Assembly (NCBI GenBank): GCA_035532535.1
Contig: DATKQT010000034.1
Location: forward strand, 17,503 to 81,502
Direction: 5' to 3'
DNA: 64,000 nucleotides
From: Palsa-739 sp035532535
GTDB lineage: Bacteria; Actinomycetota; Thermoleophilia; Gaiellales; Gaiellaceae
Shown here: positions 1 through 7,636 of the stretch, piece by piece
Position numbering within the stretch: the first letter of the stretch is position 1
Layout of the letters: every line of letters begins with the position of its first letter
Notes under the pieces: generated by a model
Databases searched by the model: none
Seen by the model: the letters and a program-made list of their open reading frames with translations, nothing else
What the model was told of the DNA's origin: nothing
Program-made: the position numbers and the translations under genes

Positions 1-889
1 CTCCGTCGAGCGTCTGCAGCTTCTCCGCCTTCTTTGCCCGACGAACGACGATCCGTCCGCCCTCCAGCGTGTCGAAGTCGAAGGCGTGCAACGGGTTGCC
101 GAGGCCGAGCATGACGTAGTTCGTCACGTCGACGACATTCGAGATCGGGCGCATGCCGGCGTCGCGGATGCGAGCCTGCAGCCAGAACGGCGACGGCCCG
201 ATCGTGATGCCGCGGAACAGCCGGCCGACGTAGCGCGGGCAGCCGGCGTAGTCGTCGATGCGGATGTCGAGCCGCTCGTCTGCGCTACGCGCCGTCGTTT
301 CAGGATCGGCCTCCGGCAGCGGCAGCAGCTCGCCGTCGAACAGTGCGGCCACCTCGCGCGCGATGCCGTACACCGAGAAGAGATCGGGGCGGTTACCGGT
401 CAGCTCGATGTCGAGGATCTCCTCGACGAGCGGGAGCACGTCGGCGAGCGGCGTCCCCGGCTCGATCCCGTCGGGGAGCACCATGATCCCCTCGTGGTCG
501 GTGCCGAGGTCGACCTCGTCCTCGGCGAGGATCATCCCCTCCGACATCTGCCCGCGCAGCTCGCGGCGCTCGAGTGTCAGCCCGTTTGGGAGCGTCGCGC
601 CGGGGAGCGCAACGGCGACGGTCGCACCGGCGCCGAAGTTCCAGGCACCGCAGACGATCTGCTGCGTCTGGCCGCCTCCGACGTCGACGGTCGTGAGCTG
701 GAGCCGGTCTGCGTTCGGGTGCTTCTCGGCCGTGAGCACGCGGCCGACCTTGAACCGCGCCGCATCGGCGGGGCCGCGTCGTTCGATCCCGTTCACCTCG
801 GCAACGGCGACGGAGAAGAGGTCTGCCATCTGGTCCGCCGACGCGTCGAAGCGCACGTACTCCCGCAGCCAGCTCATCGGGACTTTCAT
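1..889 (-). CDS. pheT: Phenylalanyl-tRNA synthetase beta subunit, 5' part only
   Basis: Beta chain of the alpha2-beta2 phenylalanyl-tRNA synthetase, which charges tRNA-Phe in the cytoplasm. About 296 codons are present; the 3' end lies beyond the window. The start ATG (889-887, protein MKVPMSWLREYV) overlaps the pheS stop in an ATGA, so the two are translationally coupled as usual. An EMAP-type tRNA-binding region (about residues 40-150) and a B3/B5-type stretch with the family motif ISNVVDVTNYVMLGLG (near residue 265) are visible. Identification is secure. Confidence 0.96.
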   Translation of the reverse strand, partial: MKVPMSWLREYVRFDASADQMADLFSVAVAEVNGIERRGPADAARFKVGRVLTAEKHPNADRLQLTTVDVGGGQTQQIVCGAWNFGAGATVAVALPGATLPNGLTLERRELRGQMSEGMILAEDEVDLGTDHEGIMVLPDGIEPGTPLADVLPLVEEILDIELTGNRPDLFSVYGIAREVAALFDGELLPLPEADPETTARSADERLDIRIDDYAGCPRYVGRLFRGITIGPSPFWLQARIRDAGMRPISNVVDVTNYVMLGLGNPLHAFDFDTLEGGRIVVRRAKKAEKLQTLDG

Positions 890-1902
890 CAGAACTGCCT
901 CAGGAAGCGCAGGTCGTCTTCCCAGAACGGCCTGATCGTCGGGATGTCGTAGCGGAGTTGCGCCGTGCGCTCGAGCCCCAGGCCGAACGCGAAGCCGCTC
1001 CACTCGTCAGGGTCGAGGCCGACGTTCAACAGGACCTGCGGGTCGACCATGCCGCAGCCACCGATCTCGATCCAGCCGGAGAACTTGCACGTCGCGCAGC
1101 CCTCGCCGCCGCACACGCCGCAGGAGACGTCTGGCTCCATCGACGGCTCGGTGAAGGGGAAGTAGTTCGTGCGGAAGCGGACGCGCCGGTCCTCGCCGAA
1201 GAGCGCGCGCATGACGTGCAGCAGGGTCCCTTTCAGATCGGCCATGGTTATGTGCCGGTCGACGGCGAGGCCCTCGAACTGGTGGAAGATCGGAAAGTGC
1301 GTCTGATTGATCGCGTCGCGGCGGTACACGCGGCCGATCGAGACCATGTAGATCGGCGGCTTCCGCTCCTCCATGGCGTGGATCTGCGACGCGGAGGTCT
1401 CCGTTCGGAGGACCCGGTTCGCGCCGAGGAAGTACGTGTCGCGCGGCGAGCGCGCCGGGTGCCACTCCGGGAACGCGAGCTTGTCGAAGTTGTACTCAAG
1501 GGTCTCGACCTCGCGGTCGTCGCGGATCTCGTAGCCGAGACCGATGAAGGCGTCCTCGACGTCGCGGCGGATCTGCGTCGTCGGGTGCAGATGCCCGCGC
1601 GGGCGCGCGTGAACCTCGCCGAGGAGCTCCGCCGGGAGCGTGACGTCCACGCGCTCGGAGGAGAGCTTCGCGTCGAGCTCGGCGCGCTCGAGCTCGGCCT
1701 GGCGGACCGCGACCGCGAGCTCGATCGCCTCGCGGGCCGCGTTGAGCGCCATCCCGGTCTCCCGGTCGCGAACCTCGCGCAGGGCGAGCTTGAGCTCGCT
1801 CTTCCGTCCGAGATACTTCACGCGCGCCTCGTCGAGGTCGGCGAGCACTGTCGCGGACGCGATCGCGCCCAGCGCGTCCTGCTGGAGCGCCTCCGTGTCC
1901 AC
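889..1902 (-). CDS. pheS: Phenylalanyl-tRNA synthetase alpha subunit
   Basis: Catalytic alpha subunit of phenylalanyl-tRNA synthetase, partner of the downstream pheT. Class II aaRS core is obvious: YRRDAINQTHFPIFHQFEG (motif 2 region), FTEPSMEPDV, GWIEIGGCGMVDP and the motif 3 GFAFGLGLERTAQL. The N-terminal coiled coil typical of the family is present. I prefer the GTG at 1902 (VDTEALQQDALG), which matches the usual N-terminus, over an in-frame ATG at 1926; that ATG shares its CATG with the start codon of the divergent methyltransferase, so both cannot be comfortable starts. A TATAGAT element lies just upstream of the GTG and could serve as a -10 for a very short leader. Confidence 0.95.
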   Translation of the reverse strand: MDTEALQQDALGAIASATVLADLDEARVKYLGRKSELKLALREVRDRETGMALNAAREAIELAVAVRQAELERAELDAKLSSERVDVTLPAELLGEVHARPRGHLHPTTQIRRDVEDAFIGLGYEIRDDREVETLEYNFDKLAFPEWHPARSPRDTYFLGANRVLRTETSASQIHAMEERKPPIYMVSIGRVYRRDAINQTHFPIFHQFEGLAVDRHITMADLKGTLLHVMRALFGEDRRVRFRTNYFPFTEPSMEPDVSCGVCGGEGCATCKFSGWIEIGGCGMVDPQVLLNVGLDPDEWSGFAFGLGLERTAQLRYDIPTIRPFWEDDLRFLRQF

Positions 1903-1924
1903 GCGGCGACTGTATCTATATGGC

Positions 1925-2626
1925 ATGAGCTCTTACGACCCCATCGCGCGGCTCTACGACGCCTGGAGCACCGGGGTCGTCGAGGACATCGGCTTCTACG
2001 TCGACGAGGCGCTCGCGTCCGGAGGTCCCGTGGTCGAGCTCGGCGTCGGCACCGGACGCATCGCCATCCCGACGGCCGGCGCCGGCGTGCACGTCATCGG
2101 CGTCGACTCCTCCGCGGGGATGCTCGCCGTGTGCGCCGAGGAGGCGCGCCGTGCCGGCGTCGCCGAGCGGCTCGACCTGCGGCAGGGAGACCTGCGGCGC
2201 CCTCCGGTCGAGGAACGCGTCCCGCTCGTCACCTGTCCGTTTCGGGCATACCTGCATCTCAGCTCCGACGAGGAGCGCCTCCAGGCTCTCCGCGCCGCCC
2301 GCGACCTGCTCCTCCCGGACGGCCGGCTCGTCTTCGACGTCTTCGCCCCGTCGAACGAGGACATCGAGGAGACACACGGCCTCTGGCTCGAGCGCGAGCC
2401 GGGCATCTTCGAGCGGGCGGACTGGGATCGCCGAGAGCAGACGCTGACGCTCTCGGTGCGCGGCGAGCGCGGCGAATCCTCGATGACGTTGTGGTGGCTC
2501 GAGCCGCAGCGCTGGCAAGCGCTCCTTGCCGAAGCAGGCTTCGCGGTGGACGCGTGTTACGGCTGGTTCGACCGGCGTCCGTACGACGGCGGCGAAGACA
2601 CCGTGTGGATCGGGCGTCGAACCTGA
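1925..2626 (+). CDS. Class I SAM-dependent methyltransferase
   Basis: Predicted 233-residue small-molecule methyltransferase. The Rossmann SAM-binding motif VVELGVGTGRIAIP sits at residues 36-49, followed by the acidic GVDSSAGML motif II and an LRQGDLR motif. The start ATG gives MSSYDPIARLYD, a common beginning for this family. The gene is on the plus strand and splits an otherwise minus-strand translation cluster (rplT/trmH on one side, pheST on the other). Its substrate cannot be read from the sequence. Confidence 0.85.
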   Translation: MSSYDPIARLYDAWSTGVVEDIGFYVDEALASGGPVVELGVGTGRIAIPTAGAGVHVIGVDSSAGMLAVCAEEARRAGVAERLDLRQGDLRRPPVEERVPLVTCPFRAYLHLSSDEERLQALRAARDLLLPDGRLVFDVFAPSNEDIEETHGLWLEREPGIFERADWDRREQTLTLSVRGERGESSMTLWWLEPQRWQALLAEAGFAVDACYGWFDRRPYDGGEDTVWIGRRT

Positions 2627-2664
2627 TGTGTGCAAATAGCGGACAATTTCGTTGTGGTGTCCCC

Positions 2665-2693
2665 TTGACCGCCATGTGGTGACACCGTAGGTT
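2665..2693 (+). promoter_or_regulatory. Sigma-70-type promoter for the small RNA
   Basis: A -35 TTGACC (2665-2670), exact 17-bp spacer and -10 TAGGTT (2688-2693). Transcription would begin near G2701, exactly where the closing helix of the structured RNA starts. That coincidence of promoter, helix and terminator is the main support. Confidence 0.75.
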
Positions 2694-2700
2694 TCCTCTT

Positions 2701-2863
2701 GCGCCAAGCACGGAGCGGAACTAGGTCGAAACCCCGACCGAGCGGCACTACGAAGAGGGGGCAACCCCGAGATCGGAAGGCCGGTTGGACGAGGTAGACG
2801 AAACCGCCACCGGCTTGGCGAATCTTTTGGTCCGGCCCCGGGAAACCGGGGCCGGACCCTTTA
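2701..2863 (+). ncRNA. Candidate free-standing structured small RNA (unrecognised family)
   Basis: About 160 nt with no plausible reading frame. A long-range helix closes it: CGCCAAGC (2702-2709) with GCTTGGCG (2813-2820), continued by CGG 2711-2713/CCG 2810-2812 and GCGG 2715-2718/CCGC 2804-2807. Inside are three local hairpins: GGTCG 2724-2728/CGACC 2735-2739; GGGG 2757-2760/CCCC 2765-2768 capped by a GCAA tetraloop; and GATCGG 2771-2776/CCGGTT 2781-2786. A rho-independent terminator follows. It does not show the hallmarks of tmRNA, SRP RNA, RNase P, 5S or a riboswitch that I know. It lies between the methyltransferase and the trmH-like gene and has its own promoter. Function unknown. Confidence 0.65.
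2829..2863 (+). terminator. Rho-independent terminator of the small RNA
   Basis: Perfect 13-bp stem GGTCCGGCCCCGG (2829-2841)/CCGGGGCCGGACC (2846-2858) with a GAAA tetraloop, followed on the plus strand by CTTTAT. It ends three bases before the stop codon of the convergent trmH-like gene; on the minus strand there is no U-run after the stem. Confidence 0.85.
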
Positions 2864-3529
2864 TGAGGGTCGGCGCGCGAGCTCGTACAGCGCGAGCGTG
2901 CCGGCCATCGCGACGTTCAGCGACTCCGCGCCGCCCGCGATCGGAATCGTCACCGTCGCGTCGCAGCGCGCGAGCATCTCCTCTGGCAGCCCCTCCCGCT
3001 CCGCACCGAGCACAAAGACCACGTCTCCGGTCAGGTCGACGTCCGCCGGCGGCTCGCCGCCGCGCGGGACGAACGCGATCCGACGCCCTGCCGGCTCGTC
3101 GAACCCGGCGAGCGGCACGCGGAAGATCGATCCCATCGACGCCCGCAACGCCTTCGGCCCGGTCGGATCCGCGCAGCCGGCCGAGAGCGCAACACCCGCG
3201 CCGAACGCGTCGGCGGCGCGGATGAGCGTCCCGACGTTCCCGGGATCGGCGACGTGCCAGAGCGCGAGCGTCGCAGCCCGCGTCCCTCGCGGCAGATCCT
3301 CGCGCCGGTAGATCGCGATCACCCGCGGCGGGTGCGCGAGCGTCGACACCTCCGCGAGCAGCGCGGCCTCGACCGACTCCCCCGCGACGAGCAGGTCGAC
3401 CGGCTCGATCTCCGCCGCCTCCACGAGATCCTCCCCCTCGACGACGAAGAGGCCGAGCTTGTCGCGCCAGCGCCGGTCTCGGAGCTTGCGGACGAGCTTC
3501 AGCCTCTCGTTGTCGCGCGAGGTGATCAG
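2861..3529 (-). CDS. TrmH/SpoU-family RNA 2'-O-methyltransferase
   Basis: Knotted SPOUT methyltransferase that 2'-O-methylates rRNA or tRNA using SAM. All three SPOUT motifs are visible: ADPGNVGTLIRAADAFGA, VFVLGAEREGLPEEML and IPIAGGAESLNVAMAG. Homology to the N-terminal substrate-binding domain (ITSRDNERLKLVRKLRDRR, then FVVEGEDLV) extends well upstream of the GTG at 3424, which is therefore an internal Val. No ATG/GTG/TTG lies upstream in frame; the first plausible initiator is CTG at 3529, four bases after the rplT stop. The order rplT-trmH-pheST is a common conserved neighbourhood. Confidence 0.88.
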   Translation of the reverse strand: MITSRDNERLKLVRKLRDRRWRDKLGLFVVEGEDLVEAAEIEPVDLLVAGESVEAALLAEVSTLAHPPRVIAIYRREDLPRGTRAATLALWHVADPGNVGTLIRAADAFGAGVALSAGCADPTGPKALRASMGSIFRVPLAGFDEPAGRRIAFVPRGGEPPADVDLTGDVVFVLGAEREGLPEEMLARCDATVTIPIAGGAESLNVAMAGTLALYELARRPS

Positions 3530-3533
3530 GTGA

Positions 3534-3893
3534 TCAGGCTTCGAGCGCGGCCTTCGCCTGCGTGGCGATGGCCTCGAACGCGGCCGGATCGCTCACCGCG
3601 AGGTCTGCGAGCACCTTGCGGTCGAGCTCGATACCGGCCTTGTTGCAGCCGTTGACGAACTGGTTGTACGACAGCCCGTGCATGCGGGCGGCTGCGTTGA
3701 TCCGGGTGATCCAGAGCCGGCGGAACGTCCGCTTCTTGTTCTTCCGGTCGCGGTAGGCGTAGACGAGCGAGTGCTCGACCTGCTCCTTGGCGTAGCGGTA
3801 GTGGGAGTTCTTGAGGCCCCAGTACCCCTTCGCCTGCCCGAGGACCTTGCGGCGCTTCTTCTGCGCGCTGACCGATCGCTTGACTCTCGGCAT
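3534..3893 (-). CDS. rplT: 50S ribosomal protein L20
   Basis: 119-residue L20, an early-assembly 23S rRNA-binding protein. The family signature is clear: MPRVKRSVSAQKKRRKVL, then AKGYWGLKNSHYRYAKEQV and LWITRINAAARMHGLSYNQF. It starts two bases after the rpmI stop, within the infC-rpmI-rplT operon. Confidence 0.98.
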   Translation of the reverse strand: MPRVKRSVSAQKKRRKVLGQAKGYWGLKNSHYRYAKEQVEHSLVYAYRDRKNKKRTFRRLWITRINAAARMHGLSYNQFVNGCNKAGIELDRKVLADLAVSDPAAFEAIATQAKAALEA

Positions 3894-3895
3894 GG

Positions 3896-4093
3896 CTAAC
3901 GGATCCCCAGCATCTTCTTGAGGGCGCTCCGGTCGGAACCGGCGAGCTCGACGTCCTTGCGGAAGGACCGCCTACGCTTCGACGACTTCTTCTCCAGCTT
4001 GTGGCTCCGCATCGTTGGCCGCCTCAGGATCTTGCCCGTCCCCGTCACCTTGAAGCGCTTCGTCGCTGCGCTGCGTGTTTTCGTCTTCGGCAT
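3896..4093 (-). CDS. rpmI: 50S ribosomal protein L35
   Basis: 65-residue basic ribosomal protein L35 (MPKTKTRSAATKRFKVTGTG, RRRSFRKDVEL). An AGGAG ribosome-binding site lies about 10 bases upstream of the ATG. The first 122 bases of the gene lie inside the 3' end of infC in another frame, so rpmI initiation happens while infC is still being translated. Confidence 0.97.
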   Translation of the reverse strand: MPKTKTRSAATKRFKVTGTGKILRRPTMRSHKLEKKSSKRRRSFRKDVELAGSDRSALKKMLGIR

Positions 4094-4661
4094 CTCGTTT
4101 CACTCCTGCGTTCTTCGTTGGGCCCAGCACCATCACCATGTTCCGTCCGTCGAGGAGCGGCTGTGACTCGATCAGCCCGATCTCCTTGACGTCGTCGGCG
4201 AGGCGAAGGAGGAGGTCCCGACCGCGTTCCGGATGGGTCGTCTCTCGACCGCGGAACATGATCGTCACCTTGACCTTCGCGCGCTGGTTCAGAAATCGCT
4301 CGACGTGCCCCTTCTTGGTGTTGTAGTCGTGGATCCCGATCTTCGGGCGGAGCTTGATCTCCTTGACCTGGATCTGGCTCTGGTGCTTCCGAGCCTGCTT
4401 CGCCTTCTGCTCCTGCTCGTACTTGTATTTCCCGTAGTCCATGACCTTCGCCACCGGCGGGTCGGCCTGCGCTGCCACCTCGACGAGGTCGAGGTTCTTC
4501 GCATAGGCGTACTCACGGGCGTCGTCGGAGGTCTTGATTCCGAGCTGAGCGCCGTCGTCGTCGATCAGACGGACACGGGGGACCCTGATGGCGTCGTTGA
4601 TGCGCGTCGTATCCCGGTTGCTGGGACGGACGGGCTCGATCGGCCGGCGCCTGGGCCTCAA
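3972..4661 (-). CDS. infC: Translation initiation factor IF-3 with acidic C-terminal tail
   Basis: IF-3, which binds the 30S subunit and proofreads the start codon. Core motifs: RINDAIRVPRVRLID, DLVEVAAQADPPVAKVMDYGK, and FRGRETTHPERG followed by PLLDGRNMVMVL. At 229 residues it is longer than the usual ~180: after the core it has a ~40-residue acidic tail that is encoded entirely by sequence overlapping rpmI. The only in-frame initiators are TTG 4661 and CTG 4667; the in-frame stop at 4685 rules out anything further. A GAGGAGGAG motif lies ~26 bases upstream, unusually far. Rare starts are a known autoregulatory trait of infC. Confidence 0.95.
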   Translation of the reverse strand: MRPRRRPIEPVRPSNRDTTRINDAIRVPRVRLIDDDGAQLGIKTSDDAREYAYAKNLDLVEVAAQADPPVAKVMDYGKYKYEQEQKAKQARKHQSQIQVKEIKLRPKIGIHDYNTKKGHVERFLNQRAKVKVTIMFRGRETTHPERGRDLLLRLADDVKEIGLIESQPLLDGRNMVMVLGPTKNAGVKRDAEDENTQRSDEALQGDGDGQDPEAANDAEPQAGEEVVEA

Positions 4662-4708
4662 AGGCAGATCACCAAGTGGGGCTTACTCCTCCTCGTTTCG
4701 ATCACAGA

Positions 4709-4740
4709 ACACAGAAAAGCCGCTGCATGCAGCGGCCCCG
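4709..4740 (-). terminator. Terminator or attenuator between thrS and infC
   Basis: The perfect palindrome GCCGCTGCATGCAGCGGC (4719-4736) is followed on the minus strand by TTTTCTGTGTT. It lies 90 bases after the thrS stop and 58 bases before the infC start, so it could either end the thrS message or act as a leader attenuator for infC-rpmI-rplT. The sequence alone does not decide between them. Confidence 0.75.
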
Positions 4741-4826
4741 ATCCTCGTCGCTTCCGACTCGGTTGAACCCCGCGCGAGCACGCTGGCCCGGGAGGTGAGG
4801 AACGGGTCCGCTCCTGCTTTTCAGGA

Positions 4827-6713
4827 CTACAGGGTAGCAAGCTTCGTGACGAAATCGGCAAGGCTGAGCGTTTCCTGCTCGCCGCCGCGCCCGCGGACGG
4901 CCAGGCTCTCCTCGCTCTCGCGGTCGCCGTAGACGACGACGTAGGGGATCTTCTCCATCTCGGCCGTCCGGATCCGCTTGCCGATCGTCTCGGTCGGCTC
5001 CCCCACGTCCACGCGGTAGCCGGCCTCGCGCAGCCGAAGCGCGATGGTCTGCGCGCCGTCGTGGTGGGCCTCGCCGACGGGGAGGATCCGGACCTGGACG
5101 GGCGCGAGCCAGAGCGGGAAGGCCCCGCCGTAGTGCTCGATGAGAATGCCGATGAAGCGCTCGAACGAACCGAACAGCGCCCGGTGGATGACGAAGACCG
5201 CGTGCTCGGCGTTGTCCGCGCCCATGTAGGTGAGGCCGAACCGGGCCGGCATCTGGCGGTCGAGCTGGATCGTCCCGAGCTGCCAGGAGCGCCCCAGCAC
5301 GTCGGTGATGTGCAGGTCGATCTTCGGCCCGTAGAACGAGCCCTCTCCGGCGCCGACGACGTACTCCATGTGGTTCCGCTCGAGGGCGGCCTGCAGCTCG
5401 CCCTCGGAGAAGTCCCACTCCTCGTCGGAGCCGAGCTTGTTCTCCGGCCGCGTCGAGAACTCCGCCCGCGGCTCGAGGCCGAACAGGCCCATGAGGAAGC
5501 GGAGGTAGTCGATGCAGGCGTCGAGCTCCGCCGGAATCTGCTCCTGGGTACAGAAGATGTGCGCGTCGTCCTGGGTGACGTAGCGGACGCGCGTCAGCCC
5601 GTGCAGGGCGCCGGCGAGCTCGTTCCTGTGCAGCGGCGCTGCCTCGGCGTAGCGGATCGGGAGGTCGCGGTAGCTGCGCAAGGCGCTCCCGAACAGGAGC
5701 ATGTGCCCGGGGCAGTTCATCGGCTTGATGCCGTACACCTGGTCGTGCTCGAGCGGGATGAGGAACATGCTCTCGCGGAACTTCTCCCAGTGGCCGGAGG
5801 TCTCCCACAGCGCCTTGTCGTAGATGAGGGGCGTCTTTACCTCGAGGTAGCCGCGCTGCGCGTTCTCGCGCCGGCGGAGATCCTCGAGCGTGTTGAAGAT
5901 CGCCATCCCCTTTGGATGCCACAGCGGCGATCCCGGCGAGTGCTCGTCGAAATGAAAGAGGTCGAGCTGGTTCCCGAGCCGGCGGTGGTCGCGCTTGCGC
6001 GCCTCTTCCAGCCGCTCGAGGTATGCGTCGAGATCCTTCTGGTCGTAGAACGCGGTGCCGTAGATGCGCGTGAGCTGCGGCTTCGTCGAGTCGCCGCGCC
6101 AGTACGCGCCGGCGAGGCCGGTGAGCTTCAACGCCTTGATCGGTTTCGAGTTCTGCAGGTGCGGGCCGCGACAGAGATCGATGAAGTCCCCCTGCGTGTA
6201 CAGGGAAATGTCTCCCTCGGCGGTGTCGACGAGGTCGAGCTTGTACGGCTCGTTCTCGGCGGCGAACAGCTTCCGCGCTTCGTCGCGGGTGATCTCCTCG
6301 CGCGACCACTCGCGACCCTCTGCGAGCTCGCGCTCGACCTCCGCCTGGATCGTCTCCAGGTCCTCCTCGCGGATCGGCTCCGGGAAGTCGAAGTCGTAGT
6401 AGAAGCCGTTCTCGATCGGCGGCCCGATGGCGACCTTCACGCCCGGGTAGAGACGACGGACTGCTTCCGCCAGCAGATGCGCGGAGGAGTGGCGGAGGAC
6501 GGCGAGCGCGTCCGGGTCGTCCGTGTCGCGGGTGGTCAGAAGTTGGATCCGCTGACCGTCGTCGAGCGGCAACCGCAGGTCCTGCACGCGGCCGTCGAGC
6601 CGCACGAGCACCGCCTGCTCGGCGAGCTTCGGCCCGAGCGCGCGCGCCGCGTCGAGACCGGTCGCACCGTCGGGGAGTTCGAGCTGGGAATCGTCGGGGA
6701 GCACAACCTTCAT
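4827..6713 (-). CDS. thrS: Threonyl-tRNA synthetase
   Basis: Full-length class II synthetase (628 residues from ATG 6713). Order: TGS-like N-terminus (residues 1-60), editing domain with RHSSAHLLAEAVRRLYPG and DLCRGPHL, catalytic core with zinc-ligand motif KPMNCPGHMLLF, RYVTQDDAHIFC, GPKIDLHITD, GTIQLD, and the C-terminal anticodon-binding domain with PVQVRILPVGEAH. A TTG three codons upstream is possible, but MKVVLPDDSQ is the usual start. A TATCCT box 8 bases upstream of the ATG suggests a very short or absent leader. Confidence 0.97.
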   Translation of the reverse strand: MKVVLPDDSQLELPDGATGLDAARALGPKLAEQAVLVRLDGRVQDLRLPLDDGQRIQLLTTRDTDDPDALAVLRHSSAHLLAEAVRRLYPGVKVAIGPPIENGFYYDFDFPEPIREEDLETIQAEVERELAEGREWSREEITRDEARKLFAAENEPYKLDLVDTAEGDISLYTQGDFIDLCRGPHLQNSKPIKALKLTGLAGAYWRGDSTKPQLTRIYGTAFYDQKDLDAYLERLEEARKRDHRRLGNQLDLFHFDEHSPGSPLWHPKGMAIFNTLEDLRRRENAQRGYLEVKTPLIYDKALWETSGHWEKFRESMFLIPLEHDQVYGIKPMNCPGHMLLFGSALRSYRDLPIRYAEAAPLHRNELAGALHGLTRVRYVTQDDAHIFCTQEQIPAELDACIDYLRFLMGLFGLEPRAEFSTRPENKLGSDEEWDFSEGELQAALERNHMEYVVGAGEGSFYGPKIDLHITDVLGRSWQLGTIQLDRQMPARFGLTYMGADNAEHAVFVIHRALFGSFERFIGILIEHYGGAFPLWLAPVQVRILPVGEAHHDGAQTIALRLREAGYRVDVGEPTETIGKRIRTAEMEKIPYVVVYGDRESEESLAVRGRGGEQETLSLADFVTKLATL

Positions 6714-6936
6714 GTCGGACAAGGATATTCACGCGCGCGCAGTCGGTTCGCATGTCGTTTGCAACGGCGATTCTGCGGGGATGCATTCACTGCACACGAT
6801 CGGGTTCGGCGGAGGCAGCTTCGAAAAGATTTCCAACTTGCGAAGGAATTTGCGTTGCGGATGATGAAAACGTCCGATGGCAAGCGCATACTGCGCACTG
6901 TCGTTGCCACCGAACTCGCCCAATAGGAGGAGGCAG

Positions 6937-7611
6937 ATGGCGACAAGAAAGCGAACCGGTACGAAGCGGACGGCCGCGAAGCGGTCGACTGCAAAGCGGA
7001 AGACTGCTGCGAAGCGGACGACCGCGAAGCGGACCACCGCCAAGCGGACCACCGCGAAGCGGAAGACCGCGACCAAGCGGAAGGCCGCCCCGAAGCGGAA
7101 GGCCGCTGCGAAGCGGAAGGCCGCCCCGAAGCGGAAGACCGCTGCGAAGCGGAAGACCGCGACCAAGCGGAAGGCCGCTCCCAAGCGGAAGACCGCAGCG
7201 AAGCGGAGCACTGCGAAGCGCAAGACCGCAACGAAGCGGAAGGCCGCTCCCAAGCGGAAGGCTGCTGCGAAGCGGAAGGCTGCGCCGAAGCGGAAGACCG
7301 CTGCGAAGCGGACGACCGCCAAGCGTCGGCCTGCGGCGAAGCGGACGACGGCGAAGCGCCGGCCGGCCGCGAAGCGCACCACCGGTCGCCGCACCGGTCG
7401 CAAGAGCTCCGGCCGTACCGGCGCCCGGGCGACACCAACAGCAGCACGTCGCACGGGCGCGGCCGGGAAGGGCACCGCGGCACGCGCGCGTATCGGCGCG
7501 AGTCGCACAGGCAGCACCGGCACCCCCGAGCCCACGACGCAGGAAGTCGTCCTCGGAGGGTTGGGCTCGCAAGAGCCCTCGCCGTTCCCCACGCGTGACG
7601 AGTCGGAATAG
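6937..7611 (+). CDS. Histone H1-like lysine/arginine-rich repeat protein
   Basis: 224-residue, extremely basic protein built of degenerate four-to-five-residue units (TAKR, AAKRK, APKRK) from about residue 5 to 150, followed by an Arg/Gly/Ser-rich linker and a non-repetitive acidic C-terminus ending DESE. Composition resembles eukaryotic H1 C-termini and bacterial HctB/AlgP-like proteins, so a nucleoid-binding, DNA-condensing role is likely. Start ATG chosen for its strong ATAGGAGGAGG ribosome-binding site. Low-complexity coding DNA here reads in several frames at once, which produces long spurious frames; this one has the ribosome-binding site and an exact terminator downstream. Confidence 0.85.
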   Translation: MATRKRTGTKRTAAKRSTAKRKTAAKRTTAKRTTAKRTTAKRKTATKRKAAPKRKAAAKRKAAPKRKTAAKRKTATKRKAAPKRKTAAKRSTAKRKTATKRKAAPKRKAAAKRKAAPKRKTAAKRTTAKRRPAAKRTTAKRRPAAKRTTGRRTGRKSSGRTGARATPTAARRTGAAGKGTAARARIGASRTGSTGTPEPTTQEVVLGGLGSQEPSPFPTRDESE

Positions 7612-7636
7612 CTAGCCCGACTCGGCGCAAAGCACT

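Noticed and set aside
958..2682. Long plus-strand frame antisense to pheS and overlapping the methyltransferase
   Set aside because: Arg/Ala-rich shadow of GC-biased codons with no family pattern; pheS and the methyltransferase explain the region.
2701..2863. 5S rRNA, SRP RNA or tmRNA
   Set aside because: No 5S consensus blocks, no SRP GGTCAGG/AGCAG loop set, and no tmRNA ends or tag frame; size and helix plan alone are not enough.
5061..6926. Very long plus-strand frame opposite thrS
   Set aside because: Mirror of thrS codon bias; low-complexity Glu/Val/Leu/Arg composition and no ribosome-binding site.
6950..7380. Repetitive region that looks like a tandem repeat or CRISPR-like array
   Set aside because: Units are short, in-frame codon repeats of Lys/Arg/Ala/Thr in one coding gene with a ribosome-binding site and terminator; there are no spacers.
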